The notes below the pieces were generated by a model, which was given only the letters and a program-made list of their open reading frames with translations, was not told the DNA's origin and ran no database searches. This document shows, piece after piece, positions 1 through 11,405 of a DNA stretch of 64,000 bases (positions are counted from its first letter, which is position 1; every line of letters starts with the position of its first letter). Where the stretch lies: the NCBI GenBank assembly GCA_015179045.1, contig WHUZ01000071.1:271857-335856 (forward strand), read 5' to 3'. The DNA is from Kalaharituber pfeilii. Lineage: Eukaryota; Ascomycota; Pezizomycetes; Pezizales; Pezizaceae. The position numbers and the translations under genes are program-made.

Positions 1-811
1 CCAAGAAGATAGATCAATACCGAAGGGCGATAATACAAATCTATTAAGACCGTACATTCCACTGCAGAGGAATTTCCGGTCGAGAACTATGTTCGGAAAT
101 GCAATGCTAGAAAAAAAGTGTTATCACAGCATTCTTGTTTTTTGTGATAAACGCTGGAAATTCAACTTAGGCCCACATCTGATAAAATCGTGAGGAGCCT
201 CTGTGTCTGTGTTCTTATTTTGCGCAAGCCTAAATTTACTTTTAGAATTCATTACACAACATACCAGATTCCGCGCAAGGGAGCTCCCCAAAAGGTAGGA
301 TCAGCATTAATCTCTGCAATCTTTCGCAGATAATAGGAAACGCTGACTAGATTTGGTTAATTTAACTTCGTTGGACGCAGTTATTGGAGGACGTGAACGT
401 TTCGCATTCAAGGTTCCAATACGTATCATTGGATTGTCTCGTCCTGATGATGGCGTTGTTTACAGTATGTGCTTTGCACATCATTCTAGCGATTGTATCT
501 CTAGGTGTGCTACCTGGCTATCGATAGCTAGCCGTACGTGCCATGATCTTGCTTGATTACGCCATGCCTTGATGTAGGGCAGTACCCACCATGGGAAGGA
601 ATCCAGATTCAAGGCCATCGTTGACATTTATGTGGAGGTGGGGAATTTGAAGCGCGGGGAAGGTGTTCCAAACCTTAATTTGGCTAACTCTTGGATTGCC
701 TCCCATTTTTAATTTGATTTCGAATTTTTTCGAAATTGATTAACGATCAACTTGGTTAACGCTTGAGGCGATTCCTGAGGGAATGCAGTTGCCATTGCAC
801 ATGCCGACGTT

Positions 812-850
812 GGGGTGGGGGGTGGCGGGTGGGGGTTGGGGGGGGGGGAG
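812..850 (+). repeat. G-rich tract with G-quadruplex potential
   Basis: Five consecutive runs of three or more G are separated by one to three bases, ending in a run of about twelve G. The spacing fits an intramolecular G-quadruplex on the plus strand. No function is implied by the sequence alone. Confidence 0.5.
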
Positions 851-1420
851 AACTTGTGCTTTGGGCGCGGGTTGCGATTGCCTGCCGGTGTACGAAGGCC
901 CTTAGGTAGGTGCTCTGCCCGCCTGGATCTTCCCAGTTCCCGGTCGGGCATCACTGCGGTTCTATTTGCAGCGTAAAGCACTCTACAGTATTTACCTGCC
1001 TCGCTGAGGCCGCAGGCCCTCTGCTGCAGGTGCATGTATCCCTACTTATTAAGGTACGGGAGCGCGGAGCTATATGAACTGCAAGGAGCTAACACGTAAC
1101 AGAATTTGCACTGCATGCGAAAAAAGGGAGGACGGTTCCAGAACGATGTCGATATCCAGAGGGCAACTTCTGCGCATACATGCTGCGCTTTGAAGGAATT
1201 TTAGTTACCTGATGCCCGCATGCGACGTAAGCATGCTCGATGCGTTTATTTGGCAACGGCCACTTGTTTTTCTGACTGTGTCTTGCCACACTCGTCGGGG
1301 GCAGGCCGCAGTCCCGCAGGTTCTGAGTGGTGCGGCGGCTAGCGTCGAGTCAGCGGGGCGTCGACGCTGAGTGGCTACAGCTGGCGTGGTGCTGTTGTGG
1401 GGTTAACCAGTTGTTGAATG

Positions 1421-1457
1421 GTGCGAGTGCGAGTGCGAGTGCGAGTGCGAGTGCGAG
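1421..1457 (+). repeat. Hexamer microsatellite (GTGCGA)n
   Basis: About six perfect copies of GTGCGA in tandem, ending in GAGGGCC. The array lies about 715 bp upstream of the Argonaute start codon. Confidence 0.85.
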
Positions 1458-2171
1458 GGCCAGGCCCGCAACGCAACACAACACCTGCACATCTTTTTTT
1501 GTCATCCCTGCTCGAATGTTGACTGACATCTTGTTCCCACACTGTCAGTGAATCCTGCCCTTCCCCCCCCTACTCTCACACACACACTCTTCACACGAAC
1601 GCACTCGTTTCGTGCTGCTTTTCATTCAAGTCCATTCACCTACCTGAGGCTGAAATTCACTGGCCTGTCGTAGCTCTACAATCGTCTAGCTTGTGACGCC
1701 TGACGCAGCAGCCAGCATTCAGTTGTGCGTTGTTGCAGGCCTTCTCGCGGTTCAGGAGTTCTGTCAGGCCCCGTCCCACTCACATTCTACATAAACGAGA
1801 CAACTCGCATACCTTTGTCGAACCCCCTCCCACTCCTACACCCCCTTTCACCCCCCTTACATCAACGCAAGTCTACTCCATATATCCATTTCCTCTGTTC
1901 GAAGTTCTTAGTCACAACAACCAAAAATTTATTCCGCAACAACGCAATTTTGTTCGGATACCACCGTATATCTAGGGTTGTTGCCTTAGGGTTTTCGAGA
2001 ACGCAAACAAGAGGTTATCACTTCATTGAGAAGTACTACACAGCGAAACAGGCGGTTTCGTTATTTTTTTACGGAAGCTTTGGACCGAGTTGTTGGTGGT
2101 CTTGGAGAGTGAGCAGAGCTGCGAGCACACCGAGTTTTTTTGAGAGATTCGCAACTGTCGAGGTAGAAGAT

Positions 2172-5100
2172 ATGTCTGGTAGAGGTGGACGAGGCCGTGG
2201 AGGCGGCGACCGAGGAGGGAGAGGCGGCGGCCAGCGTGGTGGAGGTTATGAAGGACGAGGCGGTCGAGGAGGCGGATACGGAGGAGGAGGAGGAGGTGGT
2301 GGAGGAGGTGGTGGAGGTGGTTATGGGGGTGGTGGAGGCGGGTATGGAGGTGGTGGTGGTGGAGGTGGTGGATACGGTGGAGGAGGTCGCGGAGGCTATG
2401 GCGGCGACAGGGGCGGAGGAGGATATCGTGGAGGTGGAGGCGGCGGTAGGGGAGGACGACCATCGGCCGACTATGGCATCTTCAATCCCGGTCACCCGCC
2501 TATTGTTGACGAAAAGCTAAACTCCCAAGCCGATGCACTTGTCGCGAAGATTGTCAAGGAAGAAGGAAGCCTCCCGCGCCGTCCAGGCTTCGGAAAGGAT
2601 GGAATTCAAACCATTGTACGTGCCAACTTTTTCAAAGTTGAGCTGCCAAAGAGCCCGATCTACCAGTACGATGTGGACTTCTCGCCGAATGAGAAGAAGT
2701 CCGAGAAACGCCAGAGGCTGTTTGACTTGATGCAAACTACCGCAGAATTTAAGAGCCTTGTCCCAGATCCCGCATACATTGCTCATGACGCCTCAAAAAC
2801 GATCATTTCCGCGGTCAAATTGAAGGTTGACGACAAGGTTAAGAAAGAATTCCCAGTGAAATACTATGACGCCGATAGCGACAAACCTGGCGAGTATGAC
2901 AAGGAGTACCAGGTCTCCATTTGCCTTGTTCGCGAGATGAACTCATGGGAATTAGAAGAATATGTTGCTGGCAGAAGCATGGACTACGACTCTTCAATGA
3001 TTATCCGCGCACTCAATATCATCCTTGCTAAATTCCCTGCGACTGCTATTTCCCAAGATAAGAGGATTGTGAATTTTGGGCAGAACAGGTTCTTCATAAT
3101 CGAGAGGAGCCCAGTTGACTTGGGAACTGGATTGATTGCGTACAGGGGTTACTATTCGTCGGTTAGGCCGTCCTTTGGAAAGGTACTGTGCAATATCAAT
3201 GTGTGCACGGCGGCATTCTTTAAGCCACAAAACCTGGCTGGGATGATTGACGAAGTGTTTGGTGGTAGAGGGGGTATGGGTGGCATCCAAAAGAAGTCGT
3301 TGAATGGATTGAAGGTCAACACGACTTACATGGGCAGGAAAAAGAGGTTGGTTATCAGCGGCATCGGAGATAAGAATGCAAATGATGAGAAGTTTTTTTG
3401 GGATGAGGAAAACCAACAAGTCTCAGTGGCATATTTCTTCAAGAAAAGTAAGGTTTTCTTCTCTTTCTGTGTTTGTTTGTTGCCGCTAGGGGAGTAGATT
3501 GCTAATCTTACTTACAGAATACAATTACGATGTCAAACGGCCAGATCTCCCGTGTGTGTGGCGTCCTATGGGTGACAAGCGTGCATACATTCCTGCGGAG
3601 GTGTGCATGATTGTCGAAGGTCAAGTCTTCAAGTCCCAACTTACTGGAGACCAAACTAGTCGCATGCTGCAAGTTGCATGCCGTGCACCAAAGACAAATG
3701 CTGAGCTGATCACTGGCGAGGGCATGACTATCCTCGGACACAGGGGCGGGCCAAACCAGACTCTCCAGAACTTTGGCATGAAGGTAAGCGAACAGATGGA
3801 GGCAGTTTACTCGCGCGTTCTCCCCTCTCCACAAGTCAAGTACAAGAACACGACTGCGTCGATTGCGCCGAATTCTGCAGGATGGAATCTCCGTTCGTTG
3901 AAGTTCCCTGCATCCGGCACGCTTAAGAACTGGGGTGTGCTTGTCATCCGCGATAATCGCCCGACGGATTTCCAGTCCCCAGAGGCAATCCCCCCGGTGC
4001 TGGCTCAGTTCGTGAGCATGTGCAGGACGTCCGGAGTGAATGTCACAGATGAGCAGCCGCGATGCACCAAGGGCGCAGTTCTCCCGCCGCGAACCCAATC
4101 AGACCCGCTCCGCGACGGAGCAGCCAGAGCGATCCGTGACTCAATCCAGCATATCATTAAATCTCAGCGCAAGCCTGGCGCCACTGAGCTGCCGAACTTC
4201 CTTTTGGTGCTCCTGTCGAACGACGACAAGAACGTCTACAACCACATCAAGTACCTGGTAGACTGCGTCTTTGGGATCCCGACAGTCTGCTGCCAGACGG
4301 AGAAGATCACAAAGGAGAAGGGGCAGATGCAGTACCTGGGTAACATTGCGCTCAAGGTGAACTTGAAGACGGGTGGGAGGAACCATGAGTTGGGGGGTGA
4401 TGCATTGAAGATTTTGGGGAATGATTCGATTGTGTTGGGGGCGGATGTGACGCATCCGACGGCCAAAGTTAGTGTGAAGCATACGCCAAGTATCGCGGCG
4501 GTGGTGGGAAGCTTTGAGAATACTTATAGCTTGTATCCGGGATCTTTGAGATTGCAGAAGAGCAGACAAGAGGTACGATCTTTGTTTCCAACCCTCCCTT
4601 CTCCCCTTTTCCCCTTCTCCTTGCCCCTTCCCCCTTTCCCCTTCCTTTTCCTGAGCCCTCTCCTTCTAGCTCGTTACCCTGAACTTGCTAACGTGATCGT
4701 ACCACCAACCTAGATGATCGAACACCTCGACGAACAAGTCGCCGATCGTCTCCGCTTCTACCGTGCCAACAATCCCAGCAAAAAACTCCCGCAACGCATC
4801 TTCTACTTCCGTGACGGTGTCTCCGAGGGGCAATTCCAGATCGTCAATGAAGCTGAGCTGCCTCTGATCCGCAAAGCCTGCGCCGCCGCCTCGACCAACG
4901 ACCCATCTTACCGCCCTAAGATCGCAATCATCATTTGCGGGAAGCGTCACCATTCGCGGTTCTACCCTACCGATGACAGGCATACTGACGGGAAGGGCAA
5001 CTGTGCTCCCGGGACCGTTGTGGACCGTGGCGTGACTAGCGTGTGGGACCATGACTTTTACTTGCAGGCACACGTCGGGCTGCAGGGTACCGCGCGCTCG

Positions 5101-5522
5101 GCGCACTACTACGTGACGTATGACGACATGGGACTCTCCGCGGACGGGCTCCAGAAGCTGGTGCATAATCTCAGTTACTTGTTTGCGAGGGCGACGAAGG
5201 CCGTTAGTTACGTCCCGCCAGCCTACTATGCAGACATTTTATGCGAGCGCGGAAGGTGCTATTTGCAGGGATTGTTGAGTGGAAGGTCACAGCATGCGTT
5301 TGAGGGTAGTAGTACTGTGAGCAGTGAGGGGGGCAACGGGAAGAAGAAGGGTGGTGGTGGGAGGGGGGCAGAAGAGGGGGTAATGGTGGAAGTAGTGCGG
5401 AAGCAGATGCGGCGAGGAAGAAAATGGATGAGGAGGAGGCGGCGATGATTATGGCGGAGGCTCAGAAGCAGTGGGGAACTGGACCGAAGCCGGAGGTATC
5501 GAGGTATATGTTTTTCTTGTAA
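2172..5522 (+). CDS. Argonaute (RNA-silencing slicer), three exons, frameshift near the C-terminus
   Basis: Small-RNA-guided endonuclease of RNA silencing (QDE-2/Ago1 type). The exons are 2172-3447, 3518-4572 and 4714-5522. Intron 1 (70 nt) and intron 2 (141 nt) are GT-AG with CTAAT/CTAAC branch points. The ATG at 2172 opens an RGG/poly-Gly tail (residues about 1-95) typical of fungal Argonautes; the frame stays open back to 1725. N, PAZ, MID and PIWI regions follow. PIWI residues are visible: D735 in GADVTH, E777 in SRQE (last codon of exon 2), D811 in FRDGVSEGQ, and D951 in PPAYYAD. This is a DEDD tetrad, as in budding-yeast Argonaute, where animals have H in the last position. The exon 3 frame runs into an unrelated Arg-rich tail ending at 5448. 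The frame offset by one base, beyond the G6 run at about 5364-5369, ends in SRYMFFL and stop 5520-5522, a normal Argonaute C-terminus. A one-base indel is the simplest reading, giving about 1046 aa. Confidence 0.95.
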
Positions 5523-7649
5523 AGAGGGTATGATGGGAAAATTTTATCTGCAATGACATGGTAGCTGTGGAGGATGAATGGAGGAAGAATATGCATGGAT
5601 TTGACGAGCTTGTTGGATGTGATTGCTCTCTTTTTTTGCTTTTATTTTTTATATATGACTTTTCTTGATTTGTGATGTTGAAGAAATGAGAAAGAAAGAA
5701 TGCAGATGTTCGAATCTTGAATCTCTACACCCTTCTTTTGTTACTTTCTTTTCATTTTATTTTTTTACTTTTCTCTTTACAAGTGATGAGCTTTTGTTTT
5801 GCTACGCTATATTGTTATCTTTTGATTGCTGATTGCATGACTTTTGATGTGATTGAGTGGCTTAATTGATTACAATGGATATCTTGCTTTTCTTTATTTT
5901 TCCCCTTACATATTTTTATTTTTGCTTCCCCTTAAGAGTGAAATGTGAAATGTGAAATTTGAAAGTCGGGAAAAACAGACAATTGGAAAAAAAGAAAAAA
6001 GAAAAAAAAAAAAAGACAGTGAGAATGACCAAGGTTAATTATATGTGTTTGTACTTATGGTCTCTTCTTTTTTTTATTGGCTAACGGTAAGTGATGACTT
6101 GACTTGACAGAGGGGGAAGGGAGGTGGATGGTGGATGTGGATGTGCACGGGGACAGGGCTTTTTAAAAGAGACAAAGGAGAAAAGCATTGAGGGATTGTT
6201 GGAGATTGAGGTTGTGTTTGAGTTTATTTGATCTGTGATGGAGGGGGGAGGGGGGAACGGGAACGGGAACGGGAAGGGGAAGAGGGGAAGGGAGGGGGTG
6301 CTTTTTGCTTACTGCTTACATTATCGTTATACGTATTCAGTTACATTAATGTCCTCCGGGGGAAGGGGGAAGTGAGGAGGTCGTTAGTATAGTGTACTGT
6401 TTTTAATTAACTGATGGTATGAGAGTTGAGTTTTTGTTGTGACGATAAATGAATGTGAGAGAGAGCTATAGCCAGTTTTCACTATAGTGAGGGTTCACGT
6501 GCTGGGCCCAAGGTACGCAGGGGGTGAAAAAATAATTGTCAAATGCGGAAATTTTCAGTGTATGATATTCAGATCTCAAGCGTGAATTCAGTTCCTTACC
6601 AAACTGCCAATATCATGTCTTGACGCCGCTTTGGATGCCCGGCTTTAGAGAAATAGAAGATATGTCACGCTCACTAGGGAGTGGGACAATGCCCAAGAGA
6701 AATGACTTCAGAAGACTTATGCAAATTATTTCCTAATCCCGATGGCAAAGCTAATGGTATTCTTCTTCAATGCCTATTGATATTGAAGCAGTCAGGTACA
6801 CTAAAGGGGGTTTTTTTTTTTTCTTTTTTTCTTTTTTTTGTATTGAGATAATCTTGAATTAAATTACCACTCGTTACATAAGGCAGTACTGAGGCCAACC
6901 ACCCCCTCGCTATTTCACTGTAGCAAGGAGACTTTACATGTAGCTGAATATAATTAGTCCTGAAAAGTTCTTCACTCTCACTATAGCGCTTGTTTTTACG
7001 ATTGCCAGGGCGTTTTAGCTGCATGCAGAACCTACTGTATCTCGCACTATAGCTAGGATTTTACTATGTATAAGGAGTTTCAGTATAGCCGGGGTCGCCT
7101 GTACCAGCATAAATTCATAAATCTCAAACTTTGCCAAAAGCGGCCAAAGCTCATCAAGGGGTAATATTTCAAAGTGCATGGAGAGTAATGATAGTACTTT
7201 TCAGGTGTATAAGCGATAGGGTATCCTATATTACTCTGTAGAAGATAGCTCATACAGAGTCGTGCTGCGAACAAGTGCCATCATCTTCAGTGTCTTGCTG
7301 GCTGCTAAACCCACTTTGGCACTACCTGCTCTATCACCATGGAATGGAATCTATGCACGGAGTGTTCTCGGAGGTGATGTTTGGAGAATGAGTGCAACTG
7401 CTGTATCCTTTGCCTCTTCTATTTCTTCATGTTTCAAAGCCGGGTCTATCTTCGTAATATATATTAGGAGCTCACACCGTTATATCTTACACTGAAACTG
7501 GCTCAAATTGCCTAGCCCCTGGGAAGATGCAGCTATGTGTGGGAGTAATCTCTCAAGGAGGAAAGTCCTTGACAGGGTAGCGAAACTAGTAGGCGTGCCA
7601 GCAGAATAGTTAGATTAGATTAGATTAGATAAGATAATATTTGATTGTT
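5523..7649. other. Intergenic region
   Basis: No gene supported. It contains the presumed Argonaute 3' UTR, T-rich and purine-rich low-complexity stretches, and a short GGGAAC repeat near 6255-6275. An open frame at 7262-7495 has a signal-peptide-like start but no ATG. An ATTAG-type pentamer repeat (about 7612-7634) lies directly upstream of the formyltransferase start. Confidence 0.6.
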
Positions 7650-9097
7650 ATGGCAAAGATGAAGGTTCTGCCGCATCTAATCCCCAGATTACCGAGAAGA
7701 AGCAATACAGCCATCGGGATGCTTCAGCTGCCCTTGCTTCTGCTCAAAAGGAATGCATCTCCACCCGCCACACTTCCTTTTCTCTTCGCAGAGCGCCTGT
7801 GCCGAAATGCACTCGCTTTCTGCTTCTCCAACCGGACATCGTTCGCTCCCAACTCGGCCCGATCCTCGAGCACGGTGTCTACCCGCCCCCCACTACGCAT
7901 TCTCTTCTGCGGCTCAGACCACTTCAGCGCAACCTCACTGAAAGCTCTCCATCAAGATTATCTCCAGGACCGCCGCTCTATCGCCTCAATTGATGTTGTA
8001 GCTATCAAGAGCAAGTACGCCGGACGAGGTCTCAAAACGCTCAAAGACGGTAAGTCAGCCCTCTTCCCGGTCCTCCTATCCAGCCCTGTTATACATCACC
8101 AAGACAGCATCTAACACATAGGCTTGAATTACACAGTCCCAATTAAATCTGTCGCAAAAGAACTCATGCTCCGCGTCCATGAAATTTCGACTTTTACCGG
8201 CTGGGAGGTATTCACCCAGTACCACCCTACTCTCCACATCCGCACCACCCCACTGACACACATTTCGAGCCCCCCAACCCTACCCCTGGCCAATTTTTCA
8301 ACCTCGTCATTGCTGTCTCCTTTGGCCTCTTGATCCCCCGCCGCATCCTCTTCGGCGCCGAGTACGGAGGTATCAACGTCCACCCCTCCCTCCTCCCAAG
8401 CTACCGCGGCCCCGCCCCAATTTACCACGTCCTCCTGAATGGAGAACCTTTCACCGGAGTCACCATCCAGACTCTCCATCCGACTCGCTTTGATCATGGT
8501 AAAATTCTCCTACAATCTCAGGAGGTCCCAATCCCACAAGGCACGCAATACAACACCCTCCACGACAAACTCGCCATCCTCGGTGCGGAAATGCTTCTCA
8601 GAACCTGCCGAGAACGACTCTTTGTTCCTCCGGCCACATTTGTCAACTCTCCATACCCCCCAAGTGAGGCACCAAAGATCCAAGCAGAGATTGACAGCCG
8701 AATCCGTTTCAACGAGCAAGACGCTAGGGAAATAGAGCGGCGATGCGGTGCGCTCACCACCCTCTGGTGCAAGCTCGGGGAACCAGAGCTTCTTGACCGG
8801 CGCAAACGAGTTATCTTTACCCAGCTATCGGTCTGGAGTGAGGCCAAGCAAGGCCCAGTAAGAAAGGAGTTCACGGCGGAGGGAGAGCCTGAGACGATAA
8901 AGAGCCGAATGCGCATTAAGCCGGGCACATGGCATTTTCAGCAAACCAAGGGGAAGATTGGGGTCATGCTTGTTAAATGCAGAAGAGGTTGGATCCAGGT
9001 TGGTGGTCTCAAGATAGAGGGAAAGAACCTCACACATGCAGGCGAGTGGGCAAGAAGTATGGTTGCGAATGCGAGAGGTCCTTGGATGTTTTCATGA
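7650..9097 (+). CDS. FMT1: Mitochondrial methionyl-tRNA formyltransferase
   Basis: Transfers a formyl group from 10-formyl-tetrahydrofolate to Met-tRNAi for mitochondrial translation initiation. The exons are 7650-8049, 8122-8207 and 8270-9097, giving 437 aa. Both introns (72 and 62 nt) are GT-AG and restore one continuous frame; intron 2 has a CTGAC branch point. The N-terminus is rich in Arg, Ser and Leu with few acidic residues, as expected for a mitochondrial presequence. The formyltransferase core is seen in ILFCGSDHF, in FNLVIAVSFG, in the active-site segment NVHPSLLPSYRGPAPI, and in the HPTRFDHGKIL segment with the catalytic Asp. The C-terminal anticodon-loop-binding-type domain is shorter and less conserved. 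I chose the ATG at 7650; a second Met three codons later is equally possible. Splice sites are predicted from reading frame and motifs, not from transcripts. Confidence 0.93.
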
Positions 9098-10385
9098 CAT
9101 AGCAAGCAGGAACGCCACTTATTCAAATTGGAGAAAGGGATGTGCTAGTGAAAAGAGTGATTCAGTATTGATTCATAGAAAGGCCACTGCGCCTGTAGTA
9201 GGCAAATAGATGCAATGGTAATTTAATATGCTGGGGAGGTGCGAAGGGTGTCTCCAGATATATAAGAACTGCATTGTACAGCAATAAACCTAATAATAAA
9301 AGCAAAAGAGGCACAAATATTTCACCAAACAGGAATAACAGATAGCAATAGTCGTATAGAGAGAGTATAGGGGATAGGAAAGTTCCGTGTGTAGGGTGTG
9401 AGGTGGAGAGGGGTCAAAAGAGGCTAATATGGTACACGTAGGATGTGGTGGGGAGGTGAGGAGGATGAGGACGGTGTGGCGGATAGGGGGGAAAGGTTTT
9501 AGTTTTTTGTGTTTCTAAGTAGTGGAAATACTAGATGTATACTTTATTTAATAGTTGAAGGTATAGATGAGTAGCTAAGGTAAATACGACTTGGAAGGGG
9601 ACGGGGGAGAAAGGGAAGGGGAAAGGGGAGGCTGGGGAGAAAGCTTGTGATGTTGGTAGATTTGGGATTGACTGGTTCGTAAGGATATGGGTATGGGGTT
9701 TTGAGTGTGAGAAGTGAGGGATGATGGTAGATGGGAATGAGGGGAGGTTGGGTGATGGGAGAGAGGGGAGGGACGGGAGGGACGGGAGGGACGGGGGGGA
9801 GGGAGGTTAATAGAATGAATGGATGGATGGAGTATACATGGCAAGATATATGATGTGTAACGTGTAGTACAGAGGGAACGGAGGAGGCGGGTAGTTCTAG
9901 GATGTGGATTAATCCGAGAACCCGAATGTGCTAGGGAAGGAATGGAATAAATTTTCGGGGACAGAGTTGTGTGGACGATGAGATCGATTTCGAGAACAGG
10001 GTTGTATGTTGATGGGGAAAAAAACGCTAGCCCCCAAGTTTGAAGAAGGAAAGAAAAAAGGAAGTAGGAGGGAAGGAAAAAGGAAGTAAGATTGGGTAGG
10101 GAATGCAAGTAATCTGGGGATTAGCCAGTGTAGCTACGATATTGGGAGTTTTAATCTCGGATGATTTGGTTAAGAGGGTGGATGAGCGGGAGTAGAGGTC
10201 GAGAGAGGCCGTATATATCAATCAAATTCGGTAAGTAGATTACAGCAAAACGCGCCTGGGAACGAGGATAACGAAGAATATCAACTTGAGTTACGAAATG
10301 AACCGTTGAACTGGGGTCCATTTTTTTCTGAATGTTATTAAAAGCACATGGTGCTATCTGCGACTAAGCCACCATCCTCCCCTCC
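9098..10385. other. Intergenic region with long polypurine tracts
   Basis: No gene supported. It lies between the 3' ends of the formyltransferase gene and the converging minus-strand gene. The plus strand is strongly purine-rich from about 9590 to 10090, and the 178-codon open frame on the minus strand there is only a Pro/Ser/Leu-rich translation of polypyrimidine. Within it, 9765-9807 has repeated GGGAC blocks with G-quadruplex potential. Confidence 0.6.
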
Positions 10386-11405
10386 CTACTTTCCAAATAC
10401 ATTCTTCAACAACCCCACTCCAGACTCCACCAACTTGTCCTTCAGGTCGCCACCCTCACTTGACAGCTTAGTCCCCTCACTCTTCCTTTCCCCAAGCCTC
10501 TTTGCAAATGCACTCTCCTTCGCCGTGGAGCCGCCGTGACCATCGGCTTCCTCTGCTTTACGCTGCTCTGCCTCGTTGATGGAGGATGCCTTGTCGAAGG
10601 ATTTCGCAAAGTGGGTGAGACCGGCGACGGCGACTTGGGTGCCGACGGACTGCCAGTCGATGTTGGCTTCTTGGTTTGTGAGGCCGGGTTTGGGGCTCGA
10701 GGCGCTGGTTGTATTGCGGGTGGTGTTGTCTTGGTAGGCGGAGGAGCTGGACTCGTGGGTCTCTCGACGAGAGGAGAAGTCGTTGTCGTCCCGGCGAGAA
10801 CCGTAGTTGTTGGCTGGACGGGAAGAATAGGAGTCGTTGGCATCTCGGCGGGAAGAGCCATAGCTGTCATTCTCATCCTGGCGAGATGATGAGAAATTAT
10901 CTCCGCGGCTGCGGTCATTACCCCGATCACGGTCACCCCCGTATCCGTACCCCTCATTCTCCTTACGGCCATAAGATGATGAGTCATTATCTCTATATCG
11001 ATCACCATATCCACCTCTATCTTCATGTTCATCCCGATTATGTCCTCCAGCGCCGCCGTATCCACCACCATACCCTTCCCTCTCCCTTTCCCGGTCTCCG
11101 CCATGCCCACCATATCCGGCACCGTCGTCTTTGCGGCTATGGGAACTATAGTCTTCACCTCCTCCGCTGCCATAGGTGCTATCCCGCACGCCATATCCTT
11201 CCCGCTGATCCTCCCGTGCATACCCCGCCTCACGTGCGTTCTGCCGATCACGCTCGTACGAGTCGTGCACTGCGCTGCGACCGGAGTAATTGCTGGAGCC
11301 GTACTCGCCGTCGCGATTACGGTCATTGCCGTAGCCGTAGCCGCCGCGACGGTCGGAATGGTCGCGGTCTCGGTCACGGTCGTTGGAGCCGTAGTCGAAG
11401 GACAT
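10386..11405 (-). CDS. Low-complexity hydrophilic Gly/Asp/Arg/Ser/Tyr-rich protein
   Basis: A single uninterrupted frame of 339 aa with an ATG at 11405. I do not recognise a named family. Residues about 1-235 are a low-complexity region of RDRDRD, GYGG, SSRRD and YGSS motifs, with almost no hydrophobic residues, so probably disordered. Residues about 245-339 are more ordinary, containing DWQSVGTQVAVAGLTHFAKS and a Lys/Glu-rich segment, and ending in VESGVGLLKNVFGK. The conserved-looking tail behind a disordered head suggests a real gene rather than a repeat artefact. Such composition is seen in hydrophilins and in RNA-granule proteins, but there is no RNA-binding domain here to support either. 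Other frames over this interval are shadows. Confidence 0.8.
   Translation of the reverse strand: MSFDYGSNDRDRDRDHSDRRGGYGYGNDRNRDGEYGSSNYSGRSAVHDSYERDRQNAREAGYAREDQREGYGVRDSTYGSGGGEDYSSHSRKDDGAGYGGHGGDREREREGYGGGYGGAGGHNRDEHEDRGGYGDRYRDNDSSSYGRKENEGYGYGGDRDRGNDRSRGDNFSSSRQDENDSYGSSRRDANDSYSSRPANNYGSRRDDNDFSSRRETHESSSSAYQDNTTRNTTSASSPKPGLTNQEANIDWQSVGTQVAVAGLTHFAKSFDKASSINEAEQRKAEEADGHGGSTAKESAFAKRLGERKSEGTKLSSEGGDLKDKLVESGVGLLKNVFGK

Larger units (their letters stand above)
1..2171. other. Upstream region without a supported gene
   Basis: No convincing coding region is visible. Open frames here are short, mostly lack ATG starts and have no family resemblance. The 3' half (about 1550-2171) is pyrimidine-rich, with CA runs and TTC tracts, and is probably the promoter and 5' UTR of the Argonaute gene. 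An open frame continues upstream of the chosen Argonaute ATG as far as 1725, but its sequence there is not conserved-looking. Confidence 0.6.

Noticed and set aside
2023..2520. Long open frames on both strands over the Argonaute Gly-rich region
   Set aside because: They are translations of the GGN repeat in other frames, giving His/Ser/Thr or Val/Glu repeats, with no independent support.
7262..7495. Possible secreted protein with a hydrophobic N-terminus
   Set aside because: The frame starts at GTG with no ATG, has no splice structure that supplies one, and has no family resemblance.
9575..10108. A 178-codon minus-strand frame
   Set aside because: It is translated polypyrimidine (Pro/Ser/Leu/His), lacks motifs and lies downstream of two convergent genes.
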